A stretch of 64,000 bases of DNA from Macrotis lagotis (taxonomy: Eukaryota > Chordata > Mammalia > Peramelemorphia > Peramelidae): positions 566,837,237 through 566,901,236 of the forward strand of contig NC_133666.1 in the NCBI RefSeq assembly GCF_037893015.1, given 5' to 3'. Under the pieces are notes generated by a model. That model did no database searches, was not told where the DNA came from, and saw only the letters and a program-made list of their open reading frames with translations. The position numbers were made by a program, and so were the translations under genes. This document shows positions 22,366-35,190 of this stretch, piece after piece; position 1 is the first letter of the stretch; the number at the start of each line of letters is the position of its first letter.

Positions 22366-22615
22366 AGTGTTTTCTTGGGCTTTATGATGTCAGTTTGGCA
22401 AATGCCATGTGAGTATAAAAATTGAAATTGTTAACCAAAGATTAAAAAGTAGAGGGTGGGTAGATAGGATTAGAAGATTTGTCAATGTGTTAGCTTCCTG
22501 GCATTCTGTAAGTAAATACTGTTAAAAAATCATTTTTAAAACAGCATTCCTAATCAGTGAGTGCCTATTGGATTTGGAAAATAATGCTTTAAAACATGTT
22601 TTTTTTAAAATATAG

Positions 22616-22692
22616 ATAAGCAAAATGAACAAAGATGCACAGATGAGAGCAACTATTAACCAGAAACTGATAGAAACTGGTGAAAGAGAACG
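22616..22692 (+). CDS. ENY2: ENY2 exon 2 (first coding exon)
   Basis: The acceptor TATAG precedes 22616. The nine bases ATA AGC AAA are 5'UTR here, then ATG at 22625. Encodes residues 1-22 plus two bases of Arg-23; donor CG|GTAAGT. A run of T before the acceptor forms the pyrimidine tract. Confidence 0.93.
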
Positions 22693-25600
22693 GTAAGTAA
22701 TATTTTGCTGGAATTGGTCAAACACTTTTATATTTCTGTAACATAAATTCTTAAAAATGTCTATATCATCAAGGAAAATAGCAGAATACATGTGAAAGGT
22801 TTATAGAAAATTGGATTATGAACTTCATTCCTAACTTTTATAAAGAAAACTTACTTCAAAAGGAAATCTTACTTCAATACTTGGGTGGATCTTATCAGAT
22901 ATACTCTTTCTTACATTATAGATCAAAACCTATCCACACCTTATCCTGTACTATTTTATCCATCTTCTCCCATAAAATCTCCATAAGGAGTCCAACTAAT
23001 AAGCTGGGAACCTTCTCTTAATATATATAACATGAATACTAGTGGTATGTAAATTCTATTCCATTATCTCTCATTTTTGAAATATGACCTGAGTTTCTAA
23101 TCATACTTTTCACCTATGTATTTTATACTGTTTTTGTATATAAAATTCTATGTGGGTAATATGGTACAACCTATACATACCCACCATGTGTTTCTTCTTT
23201 TTCTTTTAGATGAATCAGAATTTTAATTCTTGAAAGATAATATTCCCATGACTCACAACCATATAGTATCACTGAATAATTGCTCTTGAAAAACTTGGAG
23301 GGAGAAGTCATTCTATGCACCTAAAGACACTGCACCCCATTCTACTCAAATCTTGGCCTTGTGCACAGGCACAGCAGTTCTGGGAATGAGAGTCTTGTGA
23401 CCTCCTTCCCCACCCCCAACCAGTAGTTTCCAGCCCAGCCCTCATGGGTATAAAGAAGCAACTTGTATGGAGAAGGGATCAGTCATCCCCCCAACTATAT
23501 CTCTGTTGCCATTTACAGGGTAGGCAAGCCAGCCTAGATAAAGCAGCAGGGCATCCTGACAATCCAACCACCTTGACTACCATCCCCCCCTCAGAACCTA
23601 ATGGAAATAGCCTAGGACATTGAACCTTGGGAATACTGACATTAGTGACATAAATGAAAAGGCATCACTCTCTGTTTTGTCAATGCACCCTAAGGAACAT
23701 AGGAGTTTCCCTTTTGATCTGAAGTTGATAATTTTTCAAATTTTGTTGTCTATCCAACACAATGTGAACTCCTTGAGAGCAGAAATATCTTACTTTTCTA
23801 TTTGTATTCCCTGTGCTTAGTACAGTGCTTTGCATATAAGTGCCAATTTTTAAAATGCTTTATTCATTCATTATCCATCTATCCAAGATGTATACCAATG
23901 GACCAATTTACTTTTCAGGCTTTAGTATATTTACATACTCATGTACTTAGTCCTACCACACTGACCTTGTTTTTCCTCACAGATAGCCCTCCTGTTTCTT
24001 CTCCTTTATATATGCAGTCCCTTGTTGCCTAGAATGTGCTCCTTTCTCATCTCCACCTCATAAAATCTATAATTAACATAAAAATTCAGTTCAAATGCCA
24101 CCTTCTTCAAGAAGTTTTTGCAGATATGTGTGCATATCGATGAAAAAATAAAAAAGTAAAAAAGCCTTTGCAGAACTACCCCACAAGCCCCAAATGCTAT
24201 TATACTCATTTATATATTCTCAGATTGCCCTCTAATTGTTTCTTCTGATAGAATGTAAGCTTCTTCAGAACAGGCACCTAATACCCTGCCTGACACATAG
24301 TAGGTACTTAATGAATGCTTGTTGATTAATGGATTCCTCTGGGTCCTCACATTGTTATTTTCACAGCCTGTTGTTCTGTCTGTACTTCATCTAATGTAGT
24401 AATTCTTTCCAGTTTTGTATTCTTTAGTATCGTATCTCCTTTCTCATGTAATATATGTAGGAGACTGCAATGTCATCTACATCGTTACTTATTGATGGAA
24501 AAAAAAAATGTTACAGAAATATTGATTTTCCAATATCTCCATTGAGTTTCCTTTTTCTAGATCAGCTATGTCTGACCTATAGTCCAGGCTGCTGCCCTTT
24601 CAACCCATTCTGAGCCCTTGAGGGCTTTTTGTTGGGCTTTGTGGTCCAGAAGAGCTAAAAGGCTAGACACAGCTGTTGTAGATGGTTTCTACATGACCTT
24701 GCCTAATTTGGTCTCTACCAAACTTTCTACAAACTTTATCTTCCATTTAATTCTCAATGTTTTAAGACGTTTTAAGTAATCAACATCATCTATCATCCTT
24801 TCCATAAACTTTTAGAATTTAGTTTGTATTTTAAACTAATGTTGTTCTTATCATATGTCTGCTTGACAAGGAGAAAAAGTTATTTTCTTTTTCCTGAGGT
24901 ATTTTATAGACTTTGTTATAGTGAGTGGCATATATTTATTAAATTTTCTTAAAAGAAATTTTTGTAGTGTGTTAATGTCAGTTCTTTTATCCATTTCCAA
25001 TTTCTTAAGAAAACTATGTAACAATGAGAAGCTGTAGCAAAAATAAAGTTTCCAAAGGATGTTTTTTATTCCTGTTTTTGTGCAACTTCTAAATATCTAC
25101 CTCTGTCAAGACTCTCAGTTCTGAATTTCTTAGTCACAGGAAAGAAAAGAAATTAACAAATTTAATAACTGAGCTCTTGGTATAGTTATAATAACTATTC
25201 TGCCTTGATTAAGTTATAAGATCATTAGTAATGATGAAAAACTGAAAATATTTTAATCCAGAAGAACTTCTAGATTTTATAATAGTACCAAGGTTCAACC
25301 AATATTTTAATTGCATGGATTTGGAAGATGATATAATCAGAGTTCAAATATCACCTCAGTCTCTTCGAATCTCAGTTTCTTATGGTATCATATAAAACTT
25401 TGTCAGGGAGGTGATTGTAAGGTCACAATTGAAGTCATGTCTTCCCAGTTCTAGGTTCAACACACGGCTCCACCTACCTTCTTCCTTGAAAAGGAACCAT
25501 CTAATACAGCACTTTTTTTGACTAATGTTAAGTGGATTGTAACTTCACGACCATACATAACACAGTGAAACCTTTATGAAGGGAAGTTCTGTGGAGCTAA

Positions 25601-28600
25601 GTCAGTTAATTACTAAGGAAATAGTTTGAACTTGCACTCGTGAAAGACAAAGGGAGTCTTTAAGATTCACAAATGAAATCTAACTAAAATCTATACTGTA
25701 AAATGTTTAATTTTCTTTTTTTTTTTCCAGACTTAAAGAATTGCTAAGAGCTAAATTAATTGAATGTGGTTGGAAAGATCAATTAAAAGCTCATTGTAAA
25801 GGTAATCAGTGTTTAATTTGTTCACAAATTTAAGCTACTCTTGCTGTACTAGGGTCTACTGATCTTATGTCTATTAAAGAGGTACACATAAATACTCAAT
25901 TTATCCTTATTGGATTATTTTTTCACTTTTATTTATTTTACCAACTACATGCAACTTTATAAGACACTATTAATATGGTACAAAAGACAAACAGATGTCA
26001 TGTTCTCACCTAAAATCTTCCCTTACATACAAAATTCCTTATGTATAACGAGTTCTTAAATAATTTAAAGATTGCCCACACTACTAGCTTGGGATATGTC
26101 AAGGACAATTAACATCTTTTTAGTCTACAAAATGTTTCATAGCTTTTTGAAGCTAACCAATTTATTTATGTCTAACATAAGAATTTTGTTATGCATTAGT
26201 AGTATATAAAAAGTCTTAAAAATTCATTTTCAAGGTTACATTGTACCCACTGCTTTACCTGTTATGAATCATGATTTCTACTCTTGTAATTAGTTACATG
26301 ACCATTAAAAATTAAGGTATTTGTATTTTTGTTTTGGACTTTTAAAGATGTGATTAAAGAAAAAGGATTAGAACACGTTACTGTTGATGACTTGGTGGCA
26401 GAGATAACTCCAAAAGGCAGAGGTAAGAAACGAATTGTTGGTAACAATCTCCTTTTCGAATCTAAATTCTATAGAGCTAAATACTCTGGATTAACTAAAA
26501 ATCTAGTTCACTAGATTGGTCAGTTGACTGTCATGTGGTCTTTCTTAATTTCTTAAGTCATTATTCTGATATTTTTTTCTTGACTTAGTAGGTCTATTCC
26601 AAGTCCCAAATTTATACTGCTACAAATGTCACAAAAATCGACCCTTGTACTCCTTTGATGCTTTATTTATTCATAAATAGTCAAAGAAAGAATGTTTGAT
26701 CCAAAATCTGGAGCTACAGGAGAGAGCAGTGAGTTCACAAATCTTGTCAAGTTGTTCTTTTGAAGTTGATCTCATAATAGCATTTATGCTTTTCTTTGTG
26801 TCATAAATTATTCATAATGTTTAATCATTCACATAGCCCTTAAGACCCTTTATACTCAGAGGCAACCTGCCTTGAAATCAGGAGGACCTGTAGCTTAAGT
26901 CTTGCCTTTAATACATAATGGTTGTGTAAATAATGAACAAGGCCACTGGTGATTTTCCTTAAAAATTAATTTTTGTTTTTGTATTTTCTGCATTTCCCTA
27001 TGTATTCCTTCCTTCTCCCTTTAAGAGATTTGTGCCTTACAATAAAGAACTAAAAAGAAGAGGGAAGAGGAAGGAATGAGGAAATGGAGTAGTTTAAAAC
27101 CTAATAATGCATGGAAAAAATTCTGGAATTGAATGCAATGCCTCATGCCTAATATGTAGGGGAAGTTCATTCTTATATGCCTTCTTCAAGATAAAGCTTA
27201 GTTATTAAAATTTTATAGCATTTGGATGTGCTGGTTTGTTGTTTTTCTTTTGTTATTGTTTATATTGTTTTCTGGGTCTTTCACTTTATATCAGTTCATG
27301 AATTTTCTCTGAAATCATCATTTCCTATAGCACCATAATATTCCATATATGTACTTCAGTTTGTGATTTTGCACTTCAGTTTGTGACATTCTTTAGTCAG
27401 TTGCTTTATTTTTAAGTTATCAAATAGTTGCTGATCTATAGGAGTTTCTACATATGGGATTTTCCCATATAGACAAAACTATAGGTCTAGACAACATTAC
27501 CTCACATCCCCAAAAAAGGTGCCTATATCAAATATTTTTGATAAAGTTCTAATTTCAGAGAAAGAGATGGTATTAGAACATGTTAAAAAATACAACACAG
27601 ACACACATATATAATTACATATGTAAATGTGGAGTGTGTGTGTGTGTGTGTGTGAAAATGATCAAGAGACTCTCTAATTATTAAGTGATCATAGAATATA
27701 AACAGTTCTTTAAAAGAGAATTGCAGAGTGACTAGGTGGCACAGTGGACAAAGCACCAGCCCTGGAGTCAGGAGAACCTGAGTTGAAATGCAGTCTCTCT
27801 GAAACTTAATAATTACCTAGCTGTGTCTTTGGGCAAGTCACTTTTAACCCCATTGCCTTTCAAAAACAAAAGAGAATTGCACATTTTTGACAACCATGTG
27901 GAAGACTGTTACAAATTTCTAATTTAAAAAAATGGAAATTTAAATGATAGTTTCAGCTCTTATTCAGCAAATAGAGATGGCCAGAAATTCTAATAGTATC
28001 TATTGGAGAGTCTTCAGAAAGACAAGAATGTTAATTTTACACAAAAAAAAAGTAGGATCTCAGGGTAAAAGAATGTTTTAGTGTAATTCCAAATCAATCA
28101 TGAGGTTATAGGTAAAGAAAAAAAGATAAATTTTTCATTATGTGTATATATGTATGTATGTATGTATCTGTGTCTATATATTCCATAAATCAAAATACAG
28201 AGGAAGGTCCTTTATATACCAATGTATTCATAACAGTTTTTGTGAAAGAACTGGAAACAATGCCTATTAGGATAGTGCTAAACAAAATGTGGTAAGTAAA
28301 CCCTATGGAATAGTACTATGCTTAAGAAATGATAAATAAGAGGAATTTGGAGGAACAAAAAAAGATACATAGTGATGCTGAATTAAAAAAATAATGTAAA
28401 CTAAGTGAAAAAAAATTAAATGCTGTATGATTATAAAGAGCAGGCTTGACTTTGGAGATGATTTGAAAAAATATCTTTCTTCCTTTCATCACAGTGGATA
28501 CAATGGGAACAATGGATATAGGATATCCTCTGTGCAGTCAGACATGATTGTTCATAAATTTGAGCAACTCCAGACTCCTCATTTTACACAAGCAGAGGAG

Positions 28601-29849
28601 GGATTTGCATCCACATTTTCTAACTCCAGAGCCATTACTCTTTACCATGATTTATTGATTGGTTTTGTTAAACTTTTTTCTTTTTTAGTCTTGGTTCTTT
28701 GTAAGGCTCACTAGGACTCTTAGGTTGGGAAGGAAGGAAATGAATGTGATATAAAAACAAAAGATGCCAGTAAAATTTTTTAAAGTTCTACATTATTCCC
28801 AACCTCAAAAAATTTTCAGTCTAAAATAGAAAATATACTATGTACACAAACAAGTGTGTCACAAAGTTGAATGTGACAAAGGCAAAAGACATAATTACAA
28901 GAAAATTTGAGGAGTAAAAACTCACATATAGCCAAGATACTAAGGAAAATTGAATAAAGAAGTTTCACCAGCTCTGGTTTTAACAGGTCGATATGAGTAA
29001 GAAGGATCCGAGGCATGAGAAATTGCCTCTACAATTATATAGATAGACTCCCGTGTCTATCTACATTACCCTATTTGGCAGAAACATGACTAGGAGTAAA
29101 GAAGGTGCATTCCAGGAAGCCCATAATAGGTTACATTTCATCATCTTAGTTTTAGAGGAATTTGTCCCTGAAAGTTTCTGAATTACCAATTGCCAGGTTG
29201 CATTATGGGCCCCACCTAAGGGCAGATAAAATGAGTATAGAAGAGAATAGAAGAGAAGATGAACAGGGTGGCCTAGAATTGCAAGTAGGTTGGCACAAAA
29301 GAGCATCATCTAGCAGGTTGGCCACAAAAAAATGACCTTTAACAGGTAGATCCTCTACTAAGGTAGAGGATTAGTACCCATGTTGAGGAAATCTTAGTGC
29401 TTTGATATTTTATACACACACACATATATACATGTACATATATGCACACATACATACATGTGTATATGTCTTTCCTACTTAAGAGTTTTTAACCTCTTTT
29501 TCTGGTGTTAACATCTGACTTCTCTAGGAATCCTCTTTTGCTTTGATATTTTATACACACACATATATACATGTACATATATGCACACATACATACATGT
29601 GTATATGTCTTTCCTACTTAAGAGTTTTTAACCTCTTTTTCTGGTGTTAACATCTGACTTCTCTAGGAATCCTCTTTCACAGGTATGAATTATTTGGCAG
29701 ACTTCATTGTATAGTAATTGGAAATAGTACATATGCCATTTTACTTTTGATCGTTTGTTTCGTTCTTTTCAGCTCTTGTACCTGACAGTGTGAAGAAGGA
29801 GCTTTTACAAAGAATAAGAACTTTCCTTGCTCAGCATGCCAGCCTTTAA
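22625..29849 (+). CDS. ENY2: ENY2, transcription and mRNA export factor (complete)
   Basis: Coding join(22625..22692, 25731..25801, 26348..26422, 29773..29849) gives 291 bp, 96 residues plus stop TAA. It starts [15 protein letters not shown] and ends [13 protein letters not shown]2 is a small all-helical protein (human form 101 residues). In the nucleus it belongs to the SAGA deubiquitinase module, where it binds ATXN7L3, and to TREX-2, where it binds GANP, at the nuclear pore. All four coding exons have GT/AG sites with phases 2-1-1 that agree. Only the human five-residue leader (MVVSK) is absent: the matching codons read ATA AGC AAA just before this ATG, and exon 1 brings an in-frame TAA upstream. 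Every other part of the family sequence is present without stops, so the gene looks functional. It is head to head with NUDCD1. Confidence 0.95.
23280..23640. other. GC-richer block in ENY2 intron 2
   Basis: Stands out from AT-rich flanks and holds GGGTATAAAGAAGC near 23448. It may be a worn LTR or an old promoter fragment; no family was recognised. Confidence 0.3.
23750..24330 (+). mobile_element. L2 3' regions (one or two copies)
   Basis: TTGTATTCCCTGTGCTTAGT near 23810, then a fuller copy ending AGTAGGTACTTAATGAATGC at 24300-24320. Confidence 0.7.
25731..25801 (+). CDS. ENY2: ENY2 exon 3
   Basis: Acceptor TTTTTTCCAG, donor AAAG|GTAATC. 71 bp encoding [19 protein letters not shown] followed by AHCK, the second helical stretch, closely matching the vertebrate protein. 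Confidence 0.95.
26348..26422 (+). CDS. ENY2: ENY2 exon 4
   Basis: Acceptor TTTTAAAG, a weak purine-containing site, then 75 bp encoding [19 protein letters not shown] and TPKGR. Donor AG|GTAAGAAA. The residue at the exon 3/4 junction is Asp where I recall Glu in human. Confidence 0.94.
26940..27480 (-). mobile_element. Old LINE-like sequence
   Basis: AGTTCATGAATTTTCTCTG, then CCTATAGCACCATAATATTC resembles an antisense L1 3' region. A 17-bp word (ACTTCAGTTTGTGA type) is doubled at 27353-27386. Confidence 0.4.
27726..27870 (+). mobile_element. Marsupial SINE
   Basis: Exact target duplications AGAGAATTGCA at 27715-27725 and 27871-27881. Confidence 0.92.
29399..29677 (+). repeat. Near-exact tandem duplication, about 139-bp unit
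   Basis: 29399-29538 and 29540-29677 are identical except for one CA unit. The unit carries TACTTAAGAGTTTTTAACCT and a CA/TA stretch. Confidence 0.95.
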
Positions 29850-30045
29850 GATGGGCTAGAGTATCACGACATGTACTTGATTTCTTTTATCCATTAAAAA
29901 CATGCCATCGGTTTGAAGTGCATTTTCTAAATGAGTCCTTTTTTTTGTATGATGAATGTTATGTTTTGGTAATGACCCATGTGTTGTATTGATATTTTTT
30001 CTTGAAGATTATTTTAATAATAAAAATAAAATATAAGTGTTTAAA
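29773..30045 (+). CDS. ENY2: ENY2 exon 5 with stop and 3'UTR
   Basis: Acceptor TTCTTTTCAG, then codons for [20 protein letters not shown] and HASL, stop TAA at 29847-29849. A short 3'UTR follows with AATAAA at 30025-30030, so the transcript should end near 30045. A recent tandem duplication ends about 95 bp upstream of this exon. Confidence 0.94.
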
Positions 30046-30322
30046 AATGATATTTCTACTATATTACTGTGTTCTTGATTTTCAGTTTTTAACATTGATT
30101 AGAAATTCTGTCATCATTTTCCAAGTATTATTCTCTTTTATTATAAACTGTCTTTAATAACTAAGAATGAAAGATTCTCCTCTAAAAATTTTTAGGCCAA
30201 GCTCCTCATCCTTCCCCCTTGGCATGTATTTTAAGGCCTAGTTGCTTGCAAATTTAGGAGTAAGAAAGTTGACAAAACAATTCTTTGGCCTTATCTGGAG
30301 GCTTGGTCTTGAGATGAAAGCC

Positions 30323-30324
<2 letters not shown>

Positions 30325-30390
<66 letters not shown>
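30325..30390. repeat. (TA)n microsatellite
   Basis: 66 bp of pure TA, about 280 bp past the ENY2 poly-A signal. Confidence 0.97.
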
Positions 30391-30392
<2 letters not shown>

Positions 30393-31339
30393 AGTCAACA
30401 CCTTTGGAGGAGGGCACCCCTTTGCTTGGAGAATAAGTATAACTAACTGATAATTGTTGTGGTCTATAGGGAACTCCATTATTTAGTTCATTTAGTTCAA
30501 TAGCTCATTTTGCACTAAATTTGAAAATTACTTCAATTTTAATTAACCCTACTTAAGCCATTTTGATATTAAGGAATTTCTGCATTTCAGAGCTATGCTT
30601 TCATATATAAAATACTACTTGGGCTTAGGCCATTTATTAAAGCTTTTAGTCTAAAGAAGGGTGAAAAATGACCTCATGTTTTAGAAGTGAAATAAAATTT
30701 CTTAAGCTCCTATTTTGAATAAAGTACAAGCACAATGCCCTTTTCAATAAGCAAAGTTATAGGGTGCTGGTCCCTAGAATAGGTACACAGAAATTGACTT
30801 TTAAAAGGTTAAAAAGCTACAAAGAACCTTTTGAAGATTGTCTAACCCAGAAATTCTTAATGTGGGGTTAGTGGCCTGTGAATAAATGGGGGAAAATTAC
30901 ATCTTTATTTTCACCAAGTTCTGACTAAAATTAACATTTCCTTCAAGTAAGGTAGGCAACAAACAGCAGTAGTGTGGCTTCATCAGACCCCCAAAGGAGT
31001 CTGACACACAAAAAGTTATTCTGGTCTAGTTTGAGCCCCCTAATTTGATACATCAAGAAACAAGCCCAAAAAGTATCAATAGCTTTTGTTATTTAGAAGA
31101 TGGTTTTTAATATAGAAATTCACCACCTGTTGCTTATGGGATGAGTCAATCCAGGTTAATCAACAGATGTCAGAAATATTATCAAGGCTTCTTTATAGAT
31201 TGTCCCTCCACTGGCATTGCAGCTGGAAGAGTTCTTAAAGACAAAAACAAAGTAATTAAATGTCCATTCTCTTTGTTTCCATTGCTAGATTTATTCTCTT
31301 TTTGCACATGCACAACAAGAAAAGCTTATGACTTAAAAT

Positions 31340-31560
31340 ATTTACAGCAGCACCTTATATGGTAACAAAGAACTGGAAAAGTAAATGCCTATTGATGAGG
31401 GTGGGAGGAATGACTTAGGGATAAACTGTGGTACATGAATGTGATATAACTACTGTTAAAAAATTCAAATTCAAAGCAGAAAAAAATTTATATTAATTGA
31501 TGAAGTGTAAGCAGAGCCAGGAAAAAACATAAAAAACAATTTACAACAAACCACCACATA
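31340..31560 (+). mobile_element. L1 3' fragment, old
   Basis: AACAAAGAACTGGAAAAG, then ACTGTGGTACATGAATGTGA fits the L1 ORF2 end. Confidence 0.55.
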
Positions 31561-31764
31561 ACAATCAAACCTAGAATGCCGTCTCCAAGGAAAAGAAGCC
31601 TCCTCCTGCTGCTCTCAAGAAAAAAGGATCAACAGGTATGGAACATTATATAAAATGTCACATTTTTTCCAATGTGTGTGTTGATTTTTTTTCCACTTCG
31701 TCTTAAAAAAATTCTTTGCCATTAAGGAATTTTCCACTATAATGAAGAAAATACAATTTTTTAA

Positions 31765-31912
31765 TTATTTTATTTAAGGCAATGGGGTTAAGTGACTTGA
31801 CCAAGGTCACACAGCTAGACAATAATTTAAGTGTCTGAGACAGGATTTGAACTCAGATCCTCCTGACTGCAGGGCTGGTGCTCTATCCACTGTGCCACCT
31901 AGCTACCCACCC
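31765..31912 (-). mobile_element. Marsupial SINE
   Basis: Antisense, complete head (GTGCCACCTAGCTACCCACC). Confidence 0.9.
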
Positions 31913-32649
31913 CCCGATAATGTTTTTTTAAATAAAACTTTTATTTTTAATGTTCATTCCAACTGGTCATACTGCCATGCACCCGCCAACAGCTGAACCT
32001 CTGACTTCAGAGCGGGTGATATTTTCACTGGTTGTCAACTGTGTTAGAAATTCATTGTAAAATGATTCCTATTTACTGCATAAGTACAATAATTAGAACT
32101 ACTATATACTCTAGTGTAAAGTAAAATGAATTCAAACTGAATTATTTACATTGTCCCTTTGCTTTGGTATAGCAAATATATTTTTTATCCAACAATACCA
32201 AAGCAAGGACCAGATCACTTGGAGTGGCATGTAATTGAATATTGCATTTTCATAATTTTGTGAATAGCTTCATTCCAACTCAAGAGAATTGTTACAGTGT
32301 TCACGACCAACATGTGAAATGATCCTATTTTATTTATTAGCATTTTTAAAAGTTATCTAGAGTTATCCTCTGGTATCATCAAAAATTTCTTTCAAGGAAC
32401 ACCAAAGTTCTAAACAAATGCAATACGGAGAACCAGGCACTTGAGCACCAGAAAATTCTGGTTTCTAGTCCTCATCTCTGAATTTTCAAGGAAGATGCAG
32501 TCTTTTAATTTCTTCATCTGCAGAATGGATCTGATAACATTAATCTGTCTTTCAAGAAATATGAGATACCTAAGACTGGAATGAGAAAAAGAACAGGTAT
32601 GGAGTCTCTAATGTGCTATGTGCAAACAAAAGGTACTTAATAAATGCTG

Positions 32650-32810
32650 GCAAAATAGTTAAAAGTAAACTGAATTTTGCGTCAGAAGATTGGTTCAAAT
32701 CCCAGCTCTATTGTTTATTACCTGTATGACCTTAGCTAAATCATCTCTTGGGCCCTCAGTTTCCTTATTTATAAATTTGAAGTGATAAAGTCTTTTCTAG
32801 CTTGAGATCT
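32650..32810 (+). mobile_element. MIR
   Basis: TTGGTTCAAATCCCAGCTCT, then GGGCCCTCAGTTTCCTTA. Confidence 0.75.
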
Positions 32811-32828
32811 TGTGGAAAATCTATGAAT

Positions 32829-33022
32829 AGGGGAAGCTAAGTTGTGCAGTGAATAGAGCACTAGACCTGGAGTCAGGAGTACCTGAGTTCAAATGTGACC
32901 TCAGACACTTAATAATTACCTAGTTGTGTGGCCTTGGCCAAGCACTTAACCCCATTTGCCTTGCATAAATAAATAAACAAACAAACAAATAAACAAATAA
33001 ATAATAAATAAAACCTTAAAAA
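32829..33022 (+). mobile_element. Marsupial SINE with long A-rich tail
   Basis: GAGCACTAGACCTGGAGTCA, ending in an (AAAC/AAAT)n tail. Confidence 0.88.
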
Positions 33023-33104
33023 AAAAGAAAATGTATAAATAAGTGAAGGACCTCTTCCTGGCAAGAATACCACCATTGAATATAGACTTTTTGAAAATTT
33101 TTTT

Positions 33105-33240
33105 ATTTATTTAAGGCAATGGGGTTGAGTGATTTGCCCAAGGTCACACAGCTGGCAACTATTAAGTGTCTGAGAGCTGGTTTGCAGATCCTTCTGACTC
33201 CCAGGGCCAGTGCTCTGTCCATCGCACCACCTAGCTACCT
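33105..33240 (-). mobile_element. Marsupial SINE
   Basis: Antisense; its head end abuts the composite microsatellite. Confidence 0.88.
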
Positions 33241-33387
<147 letters not shown>

Positions 33388-34299
33388 ATTTTACCTAAAA
33401 GAAATTACCTTCATCCTCATCCCCCAAGACCCCTCCATTCTTCATATCTTTGCATCTTTATTATGCATAAGTCACCTGCACACGGGTGAGTTAAGTAAAT
33501 GTTTATTGAGTTGAATTCATTTCCCTAGAATTTTGATTTCAGAAATGTTAATGATAATATTGTTGCCTGCAATAATATGTACTTAATACTTTTTTGTTGA
33601 ATTGATGAGTGCTGTATTTTGCATTGGATAGCAAATATCAAAGAAGCTGGAACAGGATCGTGTATAGAGGGCCAGGTCTTGTGTCAGGAAGACCTTCCTC
33701 TGATAAATACTAATTATGTGATCATGTTCAATATCATAAAAAATGCTTAAGAGCTTTGACTAAAAGCACTGTGAATGCAAATGGAACAAATTGTTTAGAT
33801 GCAAGGGAGAAGGTTATTTAAATTTAAGTACAAAGCTATGGCTATTACCTGCTAAATACTCAATAAACCTATGTGGGTTAATTGACAGCATAGCATGCCT
33901 GTTTTTTCAAAAATTCAAATAGCTATCTAGCTGTTCTTGTTATTGGCCAGCAGGGAGCACCTGGAGCCTTTCTTATGATCCTCTGGAGCCAGCTGCTCTG
34001 TGTGAAAAAACAAATTGTAATCCCTTTTTTTCTCAGTTCTCCTCAATTACCTCTTTCAAAAATGGGGTAATTGAATTCAAGTCTAATTTGGGGATTTTTA
34101 GGGATTTGTTATAAATTTTGAAGGACTAAGCAACAAATTTTGATATTTGAGTTAACTAAACACACCTCCCTTCAAAAAAAGAAATGTAATTCAACTAATC
34201 CATCTAGAGTTGATTCCTGTAGGTAGAGCAGCTATTGAAATGGTTATCTTTTATAAACTAAGTCCTTTGATTCTAGCAATGTTTGGGATGATTAGGGCA

Positions 34300-34475
34300 G
34301 CTAGTTTAGGACAGCCTCATAAATAGAGTACTGGACCTGGAGTCAAGAAGACTCGAGTTCAAATCCAACCTCAGATGATTTATTAATTGTATGACCTAGG
34401 CAAATCATTCAATCTCTGTCATAGTTTTCTTGTCTGTAAAATGGAGATAATTATAGCACCTACTTCCCAGAGTGG
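34300..34475 (+). mobile_element. Old MIR-type SINE
   Basis: GTACTGGACCTGGAGTCAAG, then TTGTCTGTAAAATGGAGATA. Confidence 0.75.
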
Positions 34476-34477
34476 GC

Positions 34478-34728
34478 AGCTAGGCAGCAGAGTAGATAAA
34501 GTAGGTAAAGTTCAAGACCTTTAGAGACTCCTCTTCCTGAGTTCAAATCTGACTTCAATTGCTTGCTAGCTGAACAAGTCACCTAACCCTGTTCTCATCA
34601 GTTTCCTCATCTTTAAAATAAATGAGAGAAGGAAATGCAAACCACTCCAGTATCTCTGCTAATAAAGCCCCAAATGGGGTCACAAAGAGTCTGACATGAC
34701 TGAAAAACAGCTGAACAACAAAAACATC
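34478..34728 (+). mobile_element. Long-form CORE-SINE
   Basis: Head, core (GGAAATGCAAACCACTCCAG), then tail GGGGTCACAAAGAGTCTGAC: the full form of the family split at 5722-6538. Confidence 0.85.
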
Positions 34729-34949
34729 CCAGGGATGTTGTGAGAATCAAATGATATATTTGTAAGTCACTTTATAAAACTTAAAGCACTTAATAAATGC
34801 AATTATTATTGAGAAAAAATAGTAAATTATTAATAAAAATGAAATATTTTATATCTTTGTTCCTAAGGAGTTATCCAAGGAGTAACACTGGAAAGTGGTG
34901 ATAATAACCAACAACATTTCATCTTCTTTCGTATGATATTCACAGTCCA

Positions 34950-35190
34950 AATGAAAATGGTGCAATTCATAGAGTACTGAAATCAGTTAAGTCTGAGTTC
35001 AAATCAGACCCCAGGTCCCTAAGAGTTGTGTGACCTTGGCAGCCAGTTTCAAGTCACTTAATCTCTATTGATCTCAAATTTCTCATCTATTAAAAATAGA
35101 AATAATAATAGAAACTTTCTCCTGTGGTTGTTGTGAGAATCAAATTAGTTTATGTAAAGTGCTTTGAAAATCTTAAAAACATATCAATGA
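34950..35190 (+). mobile_element. MIR
   Basis: GAGTTCAAATCAGACCCCAG, then TTGTGAGAATCAAATTAG. Confidence 0.75.

Larger units (their letters stand above)
20705..22615 (+). other. ENY2: ENY2 intron 1
   Basis: The CpG-rich start fades by about 21100. 21100-21690 holds nothing recognised, then an L2 end, MIR-like sequence, a SINE piece and a diverged tandem pair. Confidence 0.75.
22693..25730 (+). other. ENY2: ENY2 intron 2
   Basis: 22693-23280 is plain AT-rich sequence. 23280-23640 is a GC-richer block. 23750-24330 is L2. 24340-25730 shows nothing recognised apart from poly-T before exon 3. Confidence 0.85.
26423..29772 (+). other. ENY2: ENY2 intron 4
   Basis: Old LINE-like sequence near 26940-27480 and 28230-28400, one SINE, small microsatellites ((GT)n near 27630, (TATG)n near 28145) and the tandem duplication at its end. 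28430-29398 is unassigned. Confidence 0.85.

Noticed and set aside
30242-30479. Tyr/Ile repeat proteins
   Set aside because: Translation of the (TA)n microsatellite.
31560-31645. Possible lone exon (AAGGAAAAGAAGCCTCCTCC with a following AACAG|GTATGG)
   Set aside because: One frame gives a Lys/Pro-rich peptide, but no acceptor, partner exon or known protein was recognised, and it directly follows an old L1 piece.
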